DNA from: Crotalaria pallida
Taxonomy: Eukaryota > Streptophyta > Magnoliopsida > Fabales > Fabaceae
Direction of reading: 5' to 3'
DNA: 64,000 nucleotides
Assembly: GCA_037953625.1 (NCBI GenBank)
Contig: CM075652.1
Coordinates: 59,513,501 to 59,577,500, forward strand
Below, piece after piece: positions 22,754 to 34,216 of this stretch (the first letter of the stretch is position 1; every line of letters begins with the position of its first letter). A model generated the notes under the pieces. That model saw only the letters and a program-made list of their open reading frames with translations, was not told where the DNA came from and searched no databases. The position numbers and the translations under genes are program-made.

Positions 22754-25113
22754 CATACTGATAAAATTCAAAAATTAATAATTTAATTACTCTTTCATCA
22801 AAAACCTCTTTAATATTGCAATTAGGTCCCAACCCAAGGGCTAATTTACAATATTCACATTTTTGTACAAAATAACCATATAAAAATATATCTCATATTT
22901 TTATATAAAAACACATAATGTACAAAAACTAAAACCTTCAAAACTAATATAAATCAATTATAAAATAATTGTTATAATCAATTTCTTGGTTATTTGGGAG
23001 ACGAAAATTAGGGGTGTTACACTACTCCCCCACTTAAAAGGAATTTCGTCCCTGAAATTCATCTTTTGAAATTTTCCACTTTTCCAAAGTATTTTTATAC
23101 CAGAAAACTTCATCTTGCTCCCAAAAATTTGTTCTTTAGGGTCCTCCCCCACTTAAAAGAGTTTCGATATAATTCTTTTATTTCGAAACATCTCTAACAA
23201 AACCTTTCACCTTAAACCAAAATTCTTTGCATAAAACTCTTAGGTGAAAGAATTTCTTTTAAAAGAAATACTCTTTACACTTCACATAAATATTCTTCAA
23301 TTAAAGCACTTTCCAATAAACTTTTTGGAAAAACTTTTTGGGTTGCGCACTCTGATCTCTCAAGCATGATCAAAGAAACATTTGTATGACTTCATTTCTT
23401 AATAGTTTGAAACAATAGGGTGATCAGTCCTAATATTCAATCCATTAATAACAAAATCATCCCTTTCAGATATAATCTTTCGCAAGAAAGACCATACGAC
23501 AGGTCTTTAAGTTAGATGAACTTAAAGATAGGGTAATTATCACTATCAGACTTAGTTAGATAGTCAAGTTCTAGAGACATTTCAGTTGGGGAGACAAAGA
23601 TTTGTCCTATCCCGGTGGTTGTTAATCTTTCTAGCCATAACTGATCTTTCTATTTCTGTAGTGTCCACAGATATTATCACATCCAACTGTGATAAAGGTT
23701 TTGATCACAGAAAGATTGACGTTGAACTTCCAACAGGATATTGATATTCTCAAACGATTAGATTAACGTAATCGAAAACATTTAACTACGTTAACTCAGA
23801 TCAAAGGAAGAGATAGACTTGGGTTGTCTACGTCAGGATTACACTCAACTCTCATCTCAGCTGGTGAATTCTTCTTGTGCTGGATTCGTCCATTTCTTTC
23901 TCACCTTTTCCTTCAAGACAATTCGGTGAATAATACTCCAGCTTCCTACAATCGGAATTGGCTATTCCCTTAGGTACATCACAACTAAACTCAAAGTGAT
24001 GTGCCTCACAGTTTTCACCTCGAGATGGACAAATGTTCCCTTTCCTATTTCCTCCTTAGTCACTTTTCTCCAATCGAGGATTCCTTAACCTTTATATTTC
24101 CGTGATAGATATTCTCCCACTTACCTTTCCTCTTTCTACCATTGGGCCTTTATTTCATCAATCTTTCCCTTATTCTGAATTCTTATACTTCTCGCATGAA
24201 ATTCATGTACTTTCCCGTAGTCCTCATACATGCTTACCTACATCGAGAAATTCCTTACTCCTTGATAGTTGATAGCTAACTTGGGTTCGAACATAATCTA
24301 TTCTTGAAATTCATGCCTTTGAATCTCTCCGCTAGGTTGTCCTAGACAACACTTCCTAAATCCCTTACTTCCATAATATATTTTCTAATATCCATAATCA
24401 CAGACTTTGATTCTAAAGATTAAATCTCTTTTGTTTCTTCATAGAGATCTAACTCCTTTTTCCTCAAAAGTTAACTTCTCTTTCTTCTCTTCATCTTCTG
24501 GTGGTAATTCACGAATCCGATTCAGGAATTCGTTGGTGATTGGCAACATTCCCAATCTAATACTTAGAGGGTTCCTCTTGGGTTACCCGACTTAGGTCTC
24601 TGAATTCCTCGATCGGGATAACCTCCTTAACCACCATTGAGCTCACAAGAATAGCCTATCAACTCAAATCGTCTGCAGCTACGTTTTCTATGCCAGGATG
24701 GAGCTCAAAGCCATAATCTTTAAGAAACTCCATCCATCGCCTTTATCTTACATTCAACTCTTCCTCTTCTTATTGTCACTCATACTTTCAAACTCCAAAC
24801 TTGTTCATGAATCACAACCTTCTTATCTTAGTACCTATTGTCTCTTTTGCACCATTTAGCTCAATTCTCTACCTTCTCCGATTGGAGTAGCTCCTTAATT
24901 TCAATTCTCGATTAATCCATAAGTATCATGATTCAATCCTCTTAAATCAATTTCAATGATGAATCAAGGCATTAAGTTATTTTACCACCTTAAATCCTTT
25001 CCTTAAATTTTATTTAGGTAATTGACATTGAGTTTGGATTGGAGGGAGATGTTTATTGATACCAAAAGTTCCTTCACAAAGGACTTAAATTTTTATTTTA
25101 AACTTTTAATTTC

Positions 25114-25143
25114 TAACCGGTTACAAGAAACTCTAACCGGTTA
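25114..25143. repeat. Palindrome pair TAACCGGTTA in the element C interior, 20-bp step
   Basis: The sites start at 25114 and 25134. This is the only pair outside the LTRs. Confidence 0.9.
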
Positions 25144-26775
25144 TGAAGTATAGTTTTAGAAATACAAACCAAAGAATTTCAAAATCATTTTCTTTACATC
25201 ATCCAATCCAACTCAAAATAGGATTTATTCATAATCTAATACCTTGATTCCAACCGAATCCATCACTGAAATGATTTAAATCATAATCTACTCACATTTT
25301 CCATAATTCCTCTTGGACTAATCATATTATGTTGGGGTATAATCCATCATCACCCCACCATAATTAAACAACATCCTATCATTTAATACCATCAGTTGAT
25401 CTTTCCAAGTCAACTTGATCAAAGGCCATGCGATCTTAGAAAATCCTTAAATACTCCGGTGATAGTACCCAGCCAGCCCTAAGGACTTCTTACTTTAAAG
25501 ATCACATGCCCTGTGAACTTAGCTTCGCTCAACCAAAACTCATCTTTGGTGAGCTTAGCACACAACTACTCCTCTTGCAGGATTCTCAACACCATCCTGA
25601 TATGTTTCTCGTGCTCCTCCGGATTCTCAGGATAACCCACAAACGTATCCAAATATAATCTAAAGGTCTCGTTCTTATAATCCATAAAAGAACAGGTGCA
25701 TTAGTCAATCCGAACGTCATTACTTTCTACTCATAATGCCCGTATCAAGATCAAAATGCAGTCTCAAGTGTATCCCTGCCTCGAATCCTGATTTGGGGTT
25801 AATCCAACCTCCAATCAATCTTAGAAAACACTTAGACTCCTTTAACCCGATCCAACCAAACCCTTTTAGCACTTTTCTACGTGTTTCTCCCATTTGACTA
25901 TTCCCGATGGTACCATATTATAAAGGTAGTAGAGATAGAATCAGTTTCAAGAATTAACTTGACTCCAAACTCATCGCTTTACTCAAAGGTAAACCTGACA
26001 TCATTTCTTATAACCAAGATTTCCTTGATCCCCCTTATTCCTTCACTGCTACCCAGAAGCAACCACATGGGTTCATTGGATTCCAGATTCGAAGCTTGGA
26101 AATCCCAATACATGGTTGTTCTATCGTCATTAATCATGATCACTTGATCCCTCGGTTCCCAAACCGTACTTAAGATCAAATGTAATCATGACACAGGTAG
26201 GTAGACAAAGTCTAATACCTTAATAGAACGATTCAGACATACCTTGGAAACCACTACAAGAAGATTTGTAGGATTCTCTGCTTTGAGATAGCCGATTAGA
26301 TAAGGCATAGAGCAACTTTGATCAATACCCTTATCCATAGGGAACAAAAGAAAGAATAGCTTTAGAGTTTAACAAACTCAACAAGGTTAATACTTAAGAA
26401 GATGACTGCCTTGCACTCGATCTGAGAAGTTGATTAACTTTAATACGAGTGAGGGTAAACACTCCTCCTCAGAGTCAAGGACTTAACTACAACTCCTTAA
26501 GATTTCCTTATCACTGGTTCTATGAGAACGAAATAAACCAACACTATGCTTTTAGGTTGACCACATGTCTAAAGAGAAGCATACAACTATCATACTTCTA
26601 CTTAGACTACATAGAACACTTCTTAATAGCAAAATGAGTTACTTATCTAGAGTCATTACCCATAATCTTAGCTCTAGTTTGGAAGTATATGAGAGCATAC
26701 TTCCCAAGAAACATTGCAGATATCGATGACCAGCGTATAGGACCACACACCCAAGGACCAAGAGTCAGGACCATT

Positions 26776-26787
26776 GCTCTGATACCA
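26776..26787 (-). other. Element C primer binding site
   Basis: GCTCTGATACCA is the reverse complement of the tRNA-Met type primer site. It lies six bases from the right LTR and fixes C's orientation as minus. Confidence 0.85.
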
Positions 26788-26793
26788 TAAAAG

Positions 26794-27184
26794 TGTAACA
26801 CTCCTTGTATATCATCTTACTTTATAAGAAAAGTAAGAAGTTTATGAAAACTTGGACTTGTTATCGTTGGGAAAAGATCTGAAAATAATAATTTTCCCTT
26901 CCCTTGAAAGTTCCTTTTCACAAACACTTGATTAGTAATGAGGTTGACTAACAAAATCAGAGTTTGCGGAAACACAGTAAAATTATCATATTATACCCCC
27001 AAAATATATCAAGTGTAACAAGTCCATTAATACCAAATAAGTATAATTATGAAACTGAATTCCTCTTATAATACCTTTTCCAAAATATGTATCATATAAG
27101 TTCTATTAAAAATGGAAATGTTATAGAGCTGGTCACTGGTTCTTTGTCCAAACATCCTTCTGGTCGGATCCTCGATATCTGCAC
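26794..27184 (-). repeat. Element C 5' LTR, part left of element D
   Basis: It matches 18011-18400 closely. It ends in TGCAC (27180-27184), element D's target duplication, and continues at 35764. Confidence 0.9.
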
Positions 27185-27481
27185 TGTAGGATTCTCATGT
27201 TTTGATGCTAACAATCTCTCTCCAAGCAACAACATTGGCAACAAGCAAGCTACACCACATGAAGATTAGAATTAGGATTTTTATTAATTCTATTTCAATG
27301 TAATCTTTATTTTTTATGCAATGCATCTCATTGGTGTGGGTAGCTTAGGTGATTTTAAGAATATTTAAATAATGTTTGATTAAGAGTGAAGATACTTTAA
27401 ATCTTGATTAAATAGCTCTATTAAAAGTTTTGTGAAAAACCTTTTAGAAAAACCTTGTTTTTATTCAGATTCTGATCAGTT

Positions 27482-27616
27482 TACTCGAGTAATGAGTATT
27501 GGGTCACTCGAGTAATTTATGTTATGACAGGTTAATCGAGTAATGGTTTACACATCACTCGAGTAACTTAATCTGACATGTTTTAATCGAGTGAAGTTAT
27601 ATGGTTTACTCGAGTA
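27482..27616. repeat. Palindrome array, CTCGAG type (D 5' LTR, first cluster)
   Basis: Sites start at 27482, 27505, 27533, 27556, 27584 and 27607. The steps strictly alternate 23, 28, 23, 28, 23 (sum 51). The cores are CTCGAG or the mixed ATCGAG. The copy in the 3' LTR starts at 34514. Confidence 0.9.
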
Positions 27617-28409
27617 ATTCAATCAGTGTTTGGAAAATTTTAAAAGGACTTAATTTTCTCTTTCACGTGAGATATACATTCATTCTTACAATTTTATATA
27701 CACTTTCAAAAGCAATTCAAGAGCTATTTTTTACATCTTTCAAGAGCTATCAAGATTCAACAAAGAACTTTTCATTCTTCACTCTATTTCTCTCATTGTT
27801 CAAATATTCTTGAGATCATAATTTTTGTTCTTAGTGGTTGTTGAAGGTTTGCAATTTGTGATTGCATCATTGAAGTTTCAACACAAGTGAAGAATCTCAC
27901 AAGGAAGACTTTGAGGATCAAATCAAAGCAAGAAAAGAGGATTGGTTGGAAGCATCTTCAATCAATTAGCAAGGAAATCTAGAATTCTCAAAAGGGGTAG
28001 ATTAGATCAAAGTGTTTGGTACACACTTTGAGTTGGGTTTTAAGATAGGAGAACTAAGAATCTAGTTGCATCTTAAAACATTGTAAAATCTACATTTGAA
28101 GATTTCTAGTGAAGAATCTCTCTTGATTTAAGAGGGGACTGGAGTAGCTTTCAAGTGGGTGAAAGTGAACCAGGATAAATCCTTGTGTCTCTTTTATTTT
28201 CATTCCTTGTATTGCATTAATTCTTTAACAATTGCATTTTTAGGTTAGAATTGGGGTTTTCTTAATTCTACTCATTTGATCTAAAATTGCATGTTAATAT
28301 TACTTGAAGTTGTTCATATTAATCATTCATAATTTGTTGAATCATCATAGCATTGTTATTCTTGAAGAACTCCATTGAAAACTGAGTTTTAATTGAATTT
28401 TACCCAGTT

Positions 28410-28595
28410 TACTCGAGTAAAGTTCTTGTCACTCGAGTAATCTGCTTTCAGTTTATGAACAATACTCGAGTAGGTTTTCTGTTGCTCGAGTGATTTAAAA
28501 ATAGCTTTCGTAATACTCGAGTGATTTTCTGAATACTCGAGTGAAATTATTTTTGCTTGCGTATTACTCGAGTGAAGACTTGAGTTACTCGAGTA
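28410..28595. repeat. Palindrome array, CTCGAG type (D 5' LTR, second cluster)
   Basis: Sites start at 28410, 28430, 28463, 28483, 28514, 28534, 28565 and 28586 (steps 20, 33, 20, 31, 20, 31, 21): pairs two turns apart, with about three turns between pairs. The copy in the 3' LTR starts at 35442. Confidence 0.9.
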
Positions 28596-28736
28596 ATCTG
28601 ACTTGAATTTTTAAGAAAACTTATTTTCATAAAACCATTCTCTTAGGTGGACGAAAAATCTGTAATAAGGCTTCAATATTCTATTCACCCCCCCCCCCTC
28701 TAGACTATATTGAGTCGCTTGTTGGTTTCCAACAAG

Positions 28737-28748
28737 TGGTATCAGAGC
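28737..28748 (+). other. Element D primer binding site
   Basis: TGGTATCAGAGC lies two bases after the 5' LTR and suits priming by initiator tRNA-Met. Confidence 0.9.
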
Positions 28749-28809
28749 TCGGACGAAAAATCCGAGCCTTAAAAAGCTTTTTCGAAAAGATCCTTTTTAC
28801 TTGGAAACA

Positions 28810-30597
28810 ATGGGCTCAATTTCAAATCCTTTTGGTGGTGAAGGAACTTCCATTAATCGTCCTCCACTATTCAATGGTGAGGGTTACGCTTATTGGAAGG
28901 TCCGCATGAAAATTTTTATTCAAGCCATAGATATGGAAATTTGGAACGCCATAGAGAATGGACCTTTTGTTCCTCAAACGAAAGTAAATGATGTTGTTTA
29001 AGTCAAACCTCAATCGAGTTGGGACAATGATGATAAGAAGAAAGTTGCATTTGATTTAAAAGCTTAAAATATCATCATGTCCGCTCTTTCTTATGATGAG
29101 TTCTTTCGAGTATCTCAATGTGTTGATGCTAAACAAATGTGGGACACATTACAAGTCACACATGAGGGCACTTCGGAGGTTAGAAGGGCTAGGCTAAATA
29201 CACTCATGCATGAATATGAACTCTTTCGTATGTTACCTAATGAAAATATAGGTGACATGCAAAAGCGGTTCACTCATATCATAAATCATCTTTCTGCACT
29301 TGGAAAAGTTATAACTAATGGTGAAGTTGTTAATAAGATTTTGAGATGTCTTAGCAGGGAATGGCAACCTAAGGTGACGGCCATTATGGAAGCTAGAGAC
29401 GTGGATCAAATTGACTTAGCAACTTTATTCGGAAAGCTTCAAGAGCATGAAATGGAGCTTGGGCGGTTATCCATGAATGAAGATGCCGATAGAAAGAAAA
29501 AGGGGATAGCTCTTAAATCAACTTCAAAATCCCTTAAGGCACAAGAGGAAAACTCTCAAGTGGATGACTCGGACTCCGATATAGATGATGAGACCCTTGG
29601 CTTGCTAGTTAAAAAGCTTGGTAGGTTCCTTAAGAAAAAGGGGAACTTTAATAGAAATAGACAAAGAGATTCTAAGGACTCACAACCAAGAAGTAAGACT
29701 AACAAGGATCACATCAAGTGTCATGGGTGTGGAAAGCTTGGTCACTATCGATCGAATTGCCCAACTCATTCTAAGAAGTCGGAAGGTGACAACTCTAAGT
29801 TCAACTCATCTAAAGGAAAAAGGGCTTACATAGTATGGGATGAAGTGGAGAGTCAATCAACATCTAGCTCATCGGATGATGAAGAACTTGCAAATCTATG
29901 TTTGATGACGAAGCTTGATGAAGAGGAATCTTCGAGCATTAAATCAAGTGAGAACGTCAATGAGGTAGATTATCTTTCCGATGCTAGCTCTAGTTCTAAT
30001 TCTCCTTCATTCAATGAATTGTACAATGTGTATGTAGAGATGCATAAAGAGTTGAAGAAACTTGCTAAAATAAATGTTGAAAGAAAGAATTTCATAATGA
30101 AGCAACATGAAAAGATAATTGAACTTCAAAAATATTTAGAAGAAATTAAGCTTCAAAATGAAACACTTGAACTCATTTATGCAAACTCTACATGCAATTG
30201 TGAATTGAAATCAAATGAGACTCCATCTTGTGAAAATTGCAAGTCTTTGGAAAAAGAAGTTTTTAATTTGAATGATCGACTTGCAAGGCTCATGAAAGGA
30301 GATACTTCATTAGATCATTTGCTTTCAACTCAAAGGAAAAATAGCAATAGATCAGGTCTTGGCTATACCAAACCTAAGAAACGCAATTATCGCAAAGTTG
30401 GTGGATTTTCAAAGAATAAGATTTCTAAAAACCCAACTTGCCATTATTGTGGGATCTTTGGGCATACCACGAATAAATGTTATATAATGAAATTTGGTAT
30501 ACCAAGCGGAGAATATATTTGGATTGTTAAGGGGACTTCTCTCCATGCTAACAACAAAGGACCCAAGACCACTTGGGTACCTAAGTCAACCAAATGA
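28810..30597 (+). pseudogene. Element D gag with two in-frame stops
   Basis: The natural start is the ATG at 28810, the same context as element B's 3761. The N-terminal gag segment runs to a TAA at 28999. A second TAA lies near 29066, after which the frame is open from 29077 to 30597. It contains MWDTLQVTHEGTSEVRRARL, a first zinc knuckle (CHGCGKLGHYRSNC, near 29719), acidic serine-rich segments, a coiled-coil-like stretch (near 30050-30160) and a second knuckle (CHYCGIFGHTTNKC, near 30440). It closely parallels B's gag. The gag stop TGA overlaps an ATG at 30594, where the pol frame opens in another frame. Confidence 0.85.
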
Positions 30598-31721
30598 TAT
30601 CTTTCTTGAAGGTGTGTCTTCGAACCAAAGAGCGCAAATGGTACTTGGATAGTGGTTGTTCGAGACACATGACGGGAGACAAAACGCACTTCATGGAACT
30701 TACTCCGAAAAGTGGTGGATTTGTGACATACGGCGACAACAACAAGGGCAAAATTCTAGGAGTCGGGAAGATCGGTAACGTATCTAACCTTGTCATAGAA
30801 AATGTCCTATACGTAGAAGGCTTAGAACACAACTTGCTTAGTATAAGCCAACTATGCGATATGGCCAATTATGTGACTTTTACTCCGGAATTATGCTTCA
30901 TTAAGTCTTCTATAGATGATAGTGTTAAGTTTGTTGGTCGTCGCTCTAATAACACTTACTTAATTGATTTGGATGAGATAACTTCACTATTTTCAAAATG
31001 TTTCAAATCTTTTGATGATAAAATTCGTCTTTGGCATAGACGAATTGCTCATGTGAATGTGAATCAATTAAACAAACTTTTACGAAAAGATTTAGTGATT
31101 GGTTTGCCTAAACTAAATTTTAAGCTTGATGGCATTTGTCACTCTTGTCAAAAGTGCAAGCAAGTTAAAAGTTCTTTTAAACCTAAAAATGTGATAAGTA
31201 CAACAAAGCCTTTGGAGCTCATCCATATGGATTTGTTTGGCCCTTCACAAATTAAAAGTTTAGGTGGCAATTACTATGGATTTGTTTTAGTAGACGATTT
31301 TACTAGATTCACATGGACTTTATGTTTATCCGCAAAAAGTGAAGTTTATAAATGTTTTAAAAAGTTTGCCAAACTCATCCAAAATCAACTAAGTTTGAAA
31401 ATTGTGTCTATTAGAAGTGATCACGGAGGTGAGTTTGAAAACACTAGGATTGATGCGTTTTGTGATAAGTTTGGTATTGATCATCAATTTTCGGCCCCTA
31501 GGACTCCGGAGCAAAACGGAGTTGTAGAAAGGAAAAATAGAATATTAGTGGAACTTGCTCGTACTATGTTGAGAGATCATGTTCAAAAAGGTGATTGTGT
31601 TATTGAGTTTGTTCAAACTTCGGATCAATTAGCTGATATCTTTACAAAACCATTACCAAGGGACACATTTTATAAGATTCGAAGAGAACTTGGTATTTTT
31701 GATGAATCAACTATTAGCTAA
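30594..31721 (+). pseudogene. Element D pol: protease-integrase fused directly to the RNase H tail
   Basis: This is one open frame of 375 residues. It starts with the protease (WYLDSGCSRHMTGDK), the pre-integrase segment (HRRIAHVNVNQL) and the integrase core (MDLFGP, SDHGGEFEN, GVVERKNRILVELARTML). At about 31565 it jumps straight into the end of RNase H (DHVQKGDCVIEFVQ, DIFTKPLPRDTF). Compared with B, about 2.0 kb holding the integrase C-terminus, all of RT and most of RNase H are gone. The frame is kept across the joint. The sequences around both breakpoints resemble TTGAGAGAT, so slippage at a short match is likely. Confidence 0.9.
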
Positions 31722-31970
31722 TTGTATTTGATGCTTTTCGAAATCACCTTCAAGCCTATTTCAATGTGATTTGTATTTTGAGTTGTTGTATCTTATTAAA
31801 GTGTTTCTTATTTTTTTGTGATATGTAGTTATGTGTGTATGTTTTCTATAATATGTTAATTGCTTTATTTGTATGTGTGTTACTTGCTAAATGCTGAGTG
31901 TTTCTATGTGGTTGTGCATGAAAAATGTTTTTGCATGAAAATTTTGAAATTTTTAAAATTCTGGACAGTT

Positions 31971-32198
31971 CACTCGAGTAACAGATATTTCACTCGAGTA
32001 ATTTTAAAAACTTTTTCGTATTACTCGAGTAATTCTGTCTGTCACTCGATTAATTTTAAAATGACTTTCGTATCACTTGATTAGTTCATCCATCACTCGA
32101 GTGAAAACTTTTTTACTTTCGGCATACTCGAGTAACATTTTCTTTTCACTCGATTACTGCTCGAATCACTCGAGTGACGCTTGAACATTACTCGAGTA
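31971..32198. repeat. Palindrome array upstream of the D accessory ORF
   Basis: Sites start at 31971, 31991, 32022, 32043, 32074, 32094, 32125, 32147, 32167 and 32189. The steps are 20, 31, 21, 31, 20, 31, 22, 20, 22. Cores are mostly CTCGAG, with CTCGAT at 32043 and 32147 and CTTGAT at 32074. The array occupies the same place as 8963-9127 in element B. Confidence 0.9.
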
Positions 32199-32477
32199 AC
32201 TTACGTGATTTTAAAACAGAACTGTTGCAAACTGCATCATTTTCTCGTCACTTTCTCTCTCTTGTTCGTATTTCTCTCTTCTCTCTCATATGGTTCTTCA
32301 TCAAATCATCATTTTCAGCCACAAAACTTCACAAATCATACAAATTTCTTCCATATTTCATCATTATATCATCATTTCTACTCATTTCACTCATCATTTT
32401 CCCCAATTATTCCCAAAATCCGAAAAATCTCAAACCAAAACCCTAACCCCAAAACCGAATCTGAACTTTCTGAATCA

Positions 32478-33674
32478 ATGGCTTCTTCCTCACAATCTCA
32501 ACCTCCTCGGAAGAAAGCAAAGCAAGGAGCAGGCCGTAACGACCTCTGGTTTTCTGGAATCAACCGAGACTTGCGGGAACCGACATTTATCAATCGCTCT
32601 TTTGGTCTTACACGGTATGTTAAGTTTGCTTGGTTGCATAAGGAGCAATTTCCATTTGTAGAGGATTTAGAATTTCAGAATTTGAAGAGGTTTTTAGAAT
32701 TTGAGACTCATTATTACCCTAGGCTTGTCAGACAATTTTATCATAATTTTACTAAGCTAGATGGTGAGTATCAAACAATGGTTAGAGGACATCATTTTGT
32801 TATAAAGCCTGAAGATTTGACAATGATGTTTGGTTTAGAAAACAAGGGAACTTTTATTGGTGATGCTGAATGTCTGGATTTGAATGTGGATACTAATAAG
32901 ATTTATACTGATTTGATGCGTACTGGTGAATTTTGGAGTGATAGGGCTACTAGAACTGTCTCACCTTTGCATGCTGTGGATAGAGTGCTCATGTACATTG
33001 TTTCTTATTGTTTGATTCCGAAATGTAATCAAAACTATGCACAATTGGGAGATGATGATCTTATTTTGTTTCATGGGATCAAAAAGAGATATGAGATGAA
33101 TTGGAATAAAATGTTTTTAGCTCGTATGGAAGTTGCTGCTCAATCTCCTCCTACCCAATTCTTGCCATATCCTATGCATGTCACCAAAATCATGAGGTAT
33201 TACCGTGTTCCAATCCCTGATGATGAGCCAGCTGTGACGGAAAAGAAAAATAACTGGTGTCTTAATGATTCGCACATTAGTTATATGAAAATTGCTTGGC
33301 ATAGGGACAGTCGCACTTGGTTATGGAAATCACAGATTAAGGAAATGGCTGAAGCTGCAAAGGCTGCAAGAGCTTCGGGCTCTAGGAAAAGGACTTTACT
33401 TGGTGATAGGGCTGGTGCATCTTCTTCTGCTCCTCTTTCTTCTACTGCTCCGATGGATACCGATCGCGTTGAGGACTATATCAATTTGGACAATCTTGGT
33501 ACTCCATTTGATGCACAGGATGCTCATGAGTCATTGGTTGAACACATCAATGCTCAATTTACTCAGTTGGAGATGAGACAGGATGTGAAGAATATTGTCA
33601 TGGAGCATCGTTTAATGGATTATATGTCTGGCCTATTTTCTCACCATTTTTCTCCTCCTTCACCTGATTCCTAG
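32478..33674 (+). CDS. Element D accessory ORF (plant-transposon-protein-like), intact
   Basis: The open frame gives 398 residues from the ATG at 32478 (MASSSQSQPPRKKAKQ). This start is preferred because it aligns with the homologue in element B; the frame is open upstream to 32181, but that part overlaps the palindrome array. The N-terminus has a basic nuclear-signal-like RKKAK. The core has FGLTRYVKFAWL, YYPRLVRQFYHNF, VRGHHFVIKPEDLTMMFGL and LMYIVSYCLIPKCNQNYAQL. The C-terminal quarter is basic (GSRKRT), then acidic and helical. It recalls the 'putative plant transposon protein' domain family; no catalytic motif or membrane anchor is evident. Being intact in an element with a deleted RT, it may have been supplied in trans or kept by chance. 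Confidence 0.75.
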   Translation: MASSSQSQPPRKKAKQGAGRNDLWFSGINRDLREPTFINRSFGLTRYVKFAWLHKEQFPFVEDLEFQNLKRFLEFETHYYPRLVRQFYHNFTKLDGEYQTMVRGHHFVIKPEDLTMMFGLENKGTFIGDAECLDLNVDTNKIYTDLMRTGEFWSDRATRTVSPLHAVDRVLMYIVSYCLIPKCNQNYAQLGDDDLILFHGIKKRYEMNWNKMFLARMEVAAQSPPTQFLPYPMHVTKIMRYYRVPIPDDEPAVTEKKNNWCLNDSHISYMKIAWHRDSRTWLWKSQIKEMAEAAKAARASGSRKRTLLGDRAGASSSAPLSSTAPMDTDRVEDYINLDNLGTPFDAQDAHESLVEHINAQFTQLEMRQDVKNIVMEHRLMDYMSGLFSHHFSPPSPDS

Positions 33675-34216
33675 ACCTGTGGATGCTGATGATGTTTGAT
33701 GTTGATTTCTGTTTCATGTTTCATATGCATATTTCTGACTATGTTCTGTTTATGTTTCTTTTTCATGTTTATGACTCTGTTGCTACTATGTTTTAGGGCC
33801 TTCTGTATGGCCTAGTTTGGTTAGTTTCGTTTGATTATTTGCTATGGTTGATGTCTTTTTGCTATACACTATGATTTGCTGCATAGTGTGATACTCTGAT
33901 ATTATGGATTATGGTGTTATATTCGTTGTGCGTTTATATTCGTTGTGGCACTATTGTGGTTTATTTTGGTATTGTCTTTATTGTTATCTTATTTTTATAC
34001 CATTGTGCACTACTTACCTTCCACTTTTGGCAAAGGACTTTTCTCACAATTCTTATCTTTTTAATGATGCCAAAAGGGGGAGAATATTTTGTTGATGTTG
34101 TTCTTGTAGGTTAAGTTTTATTATATTTTTCCTAGGTGTTTTACATTTAGGGGGAGTATGTTAAAACTTAGTGCTTAATTGAAAAGGAGGTTTGTCATCA
34201 TCAAAAAGGGGGAGTT
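33675..34216 (+). other. Element D 3' untranslated interior and polypurine tract
   Basis: A 542-bp T-rich stretch has no coding sequence. The tract AAAAAGGGGGAGTT (34203-34216) abuts the 3' LTR. Similar GGGGGAG tracts at 34075 and 34150 may be spare purine tracts. The corresponding part of element B is missing. Confidence 0.8.

Larger units (their letters stand above)
18011..23021 (-). repeat. Element C 3' LTR (left), holding a solo LTR
   Basis: It aligns with 26794-27184 plus 35764-38791 after removing 20445-22030. It carries a hairpin array (18730-19393) and three pairs of the palindrome TAACCGGTTA. Confidence 0.9.
23022..26793 (-). pseudogene. Element C interior: decayed Ty3/gypsy polyprotein
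   Basis: No long frame survives. Translating the minus strand piece by piece gives clear gypsy motifs. A VMTFGLTNAP-like RT segment lies near 25690-25740. The RT thumb and connection region (FVGYPENPEEHEKHIRMVL, then AKLTKDEFWLSEA) lies near 25500-25660. An RNase H end resembling RRWMEFLKDYGFELHPG lies near 24655-24745. The region 25950-26200 may be the protease neighbourhood. Neither gag nor integrase can be recognised with certainty in the remaining bases. A further pair of TAACCGGTTA lies at 25114 and 25134. The interior is much shorter than a complete gypsy interior, so large deletions are likely. Confidence 0.75.
27185..28734 (+). repeat. Element D 5' LTR
   Basis: It is 1550 bp, from TGTAGGATTC to TTCCAACA. 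It has two palindrome clusters: 27482-27616 and 28410-28595. Confidence 0.92.

Noticed and set aside
27482..32198. CRISPR-like array.
   Set aside because: The repeats are 10-bp palindromes in a plant LTR element, the spacers are not of constant length, and no cas genes exist here.
32181..32477. N-terminal extension of the D accessory ORF with a hydrophobic, signal-peptide-like stretch (envelope hypothesis).
   Set aside because: The extension overlaps the palindrome array, is not shared with the B homologue's start, and the conserved start is at 32478.
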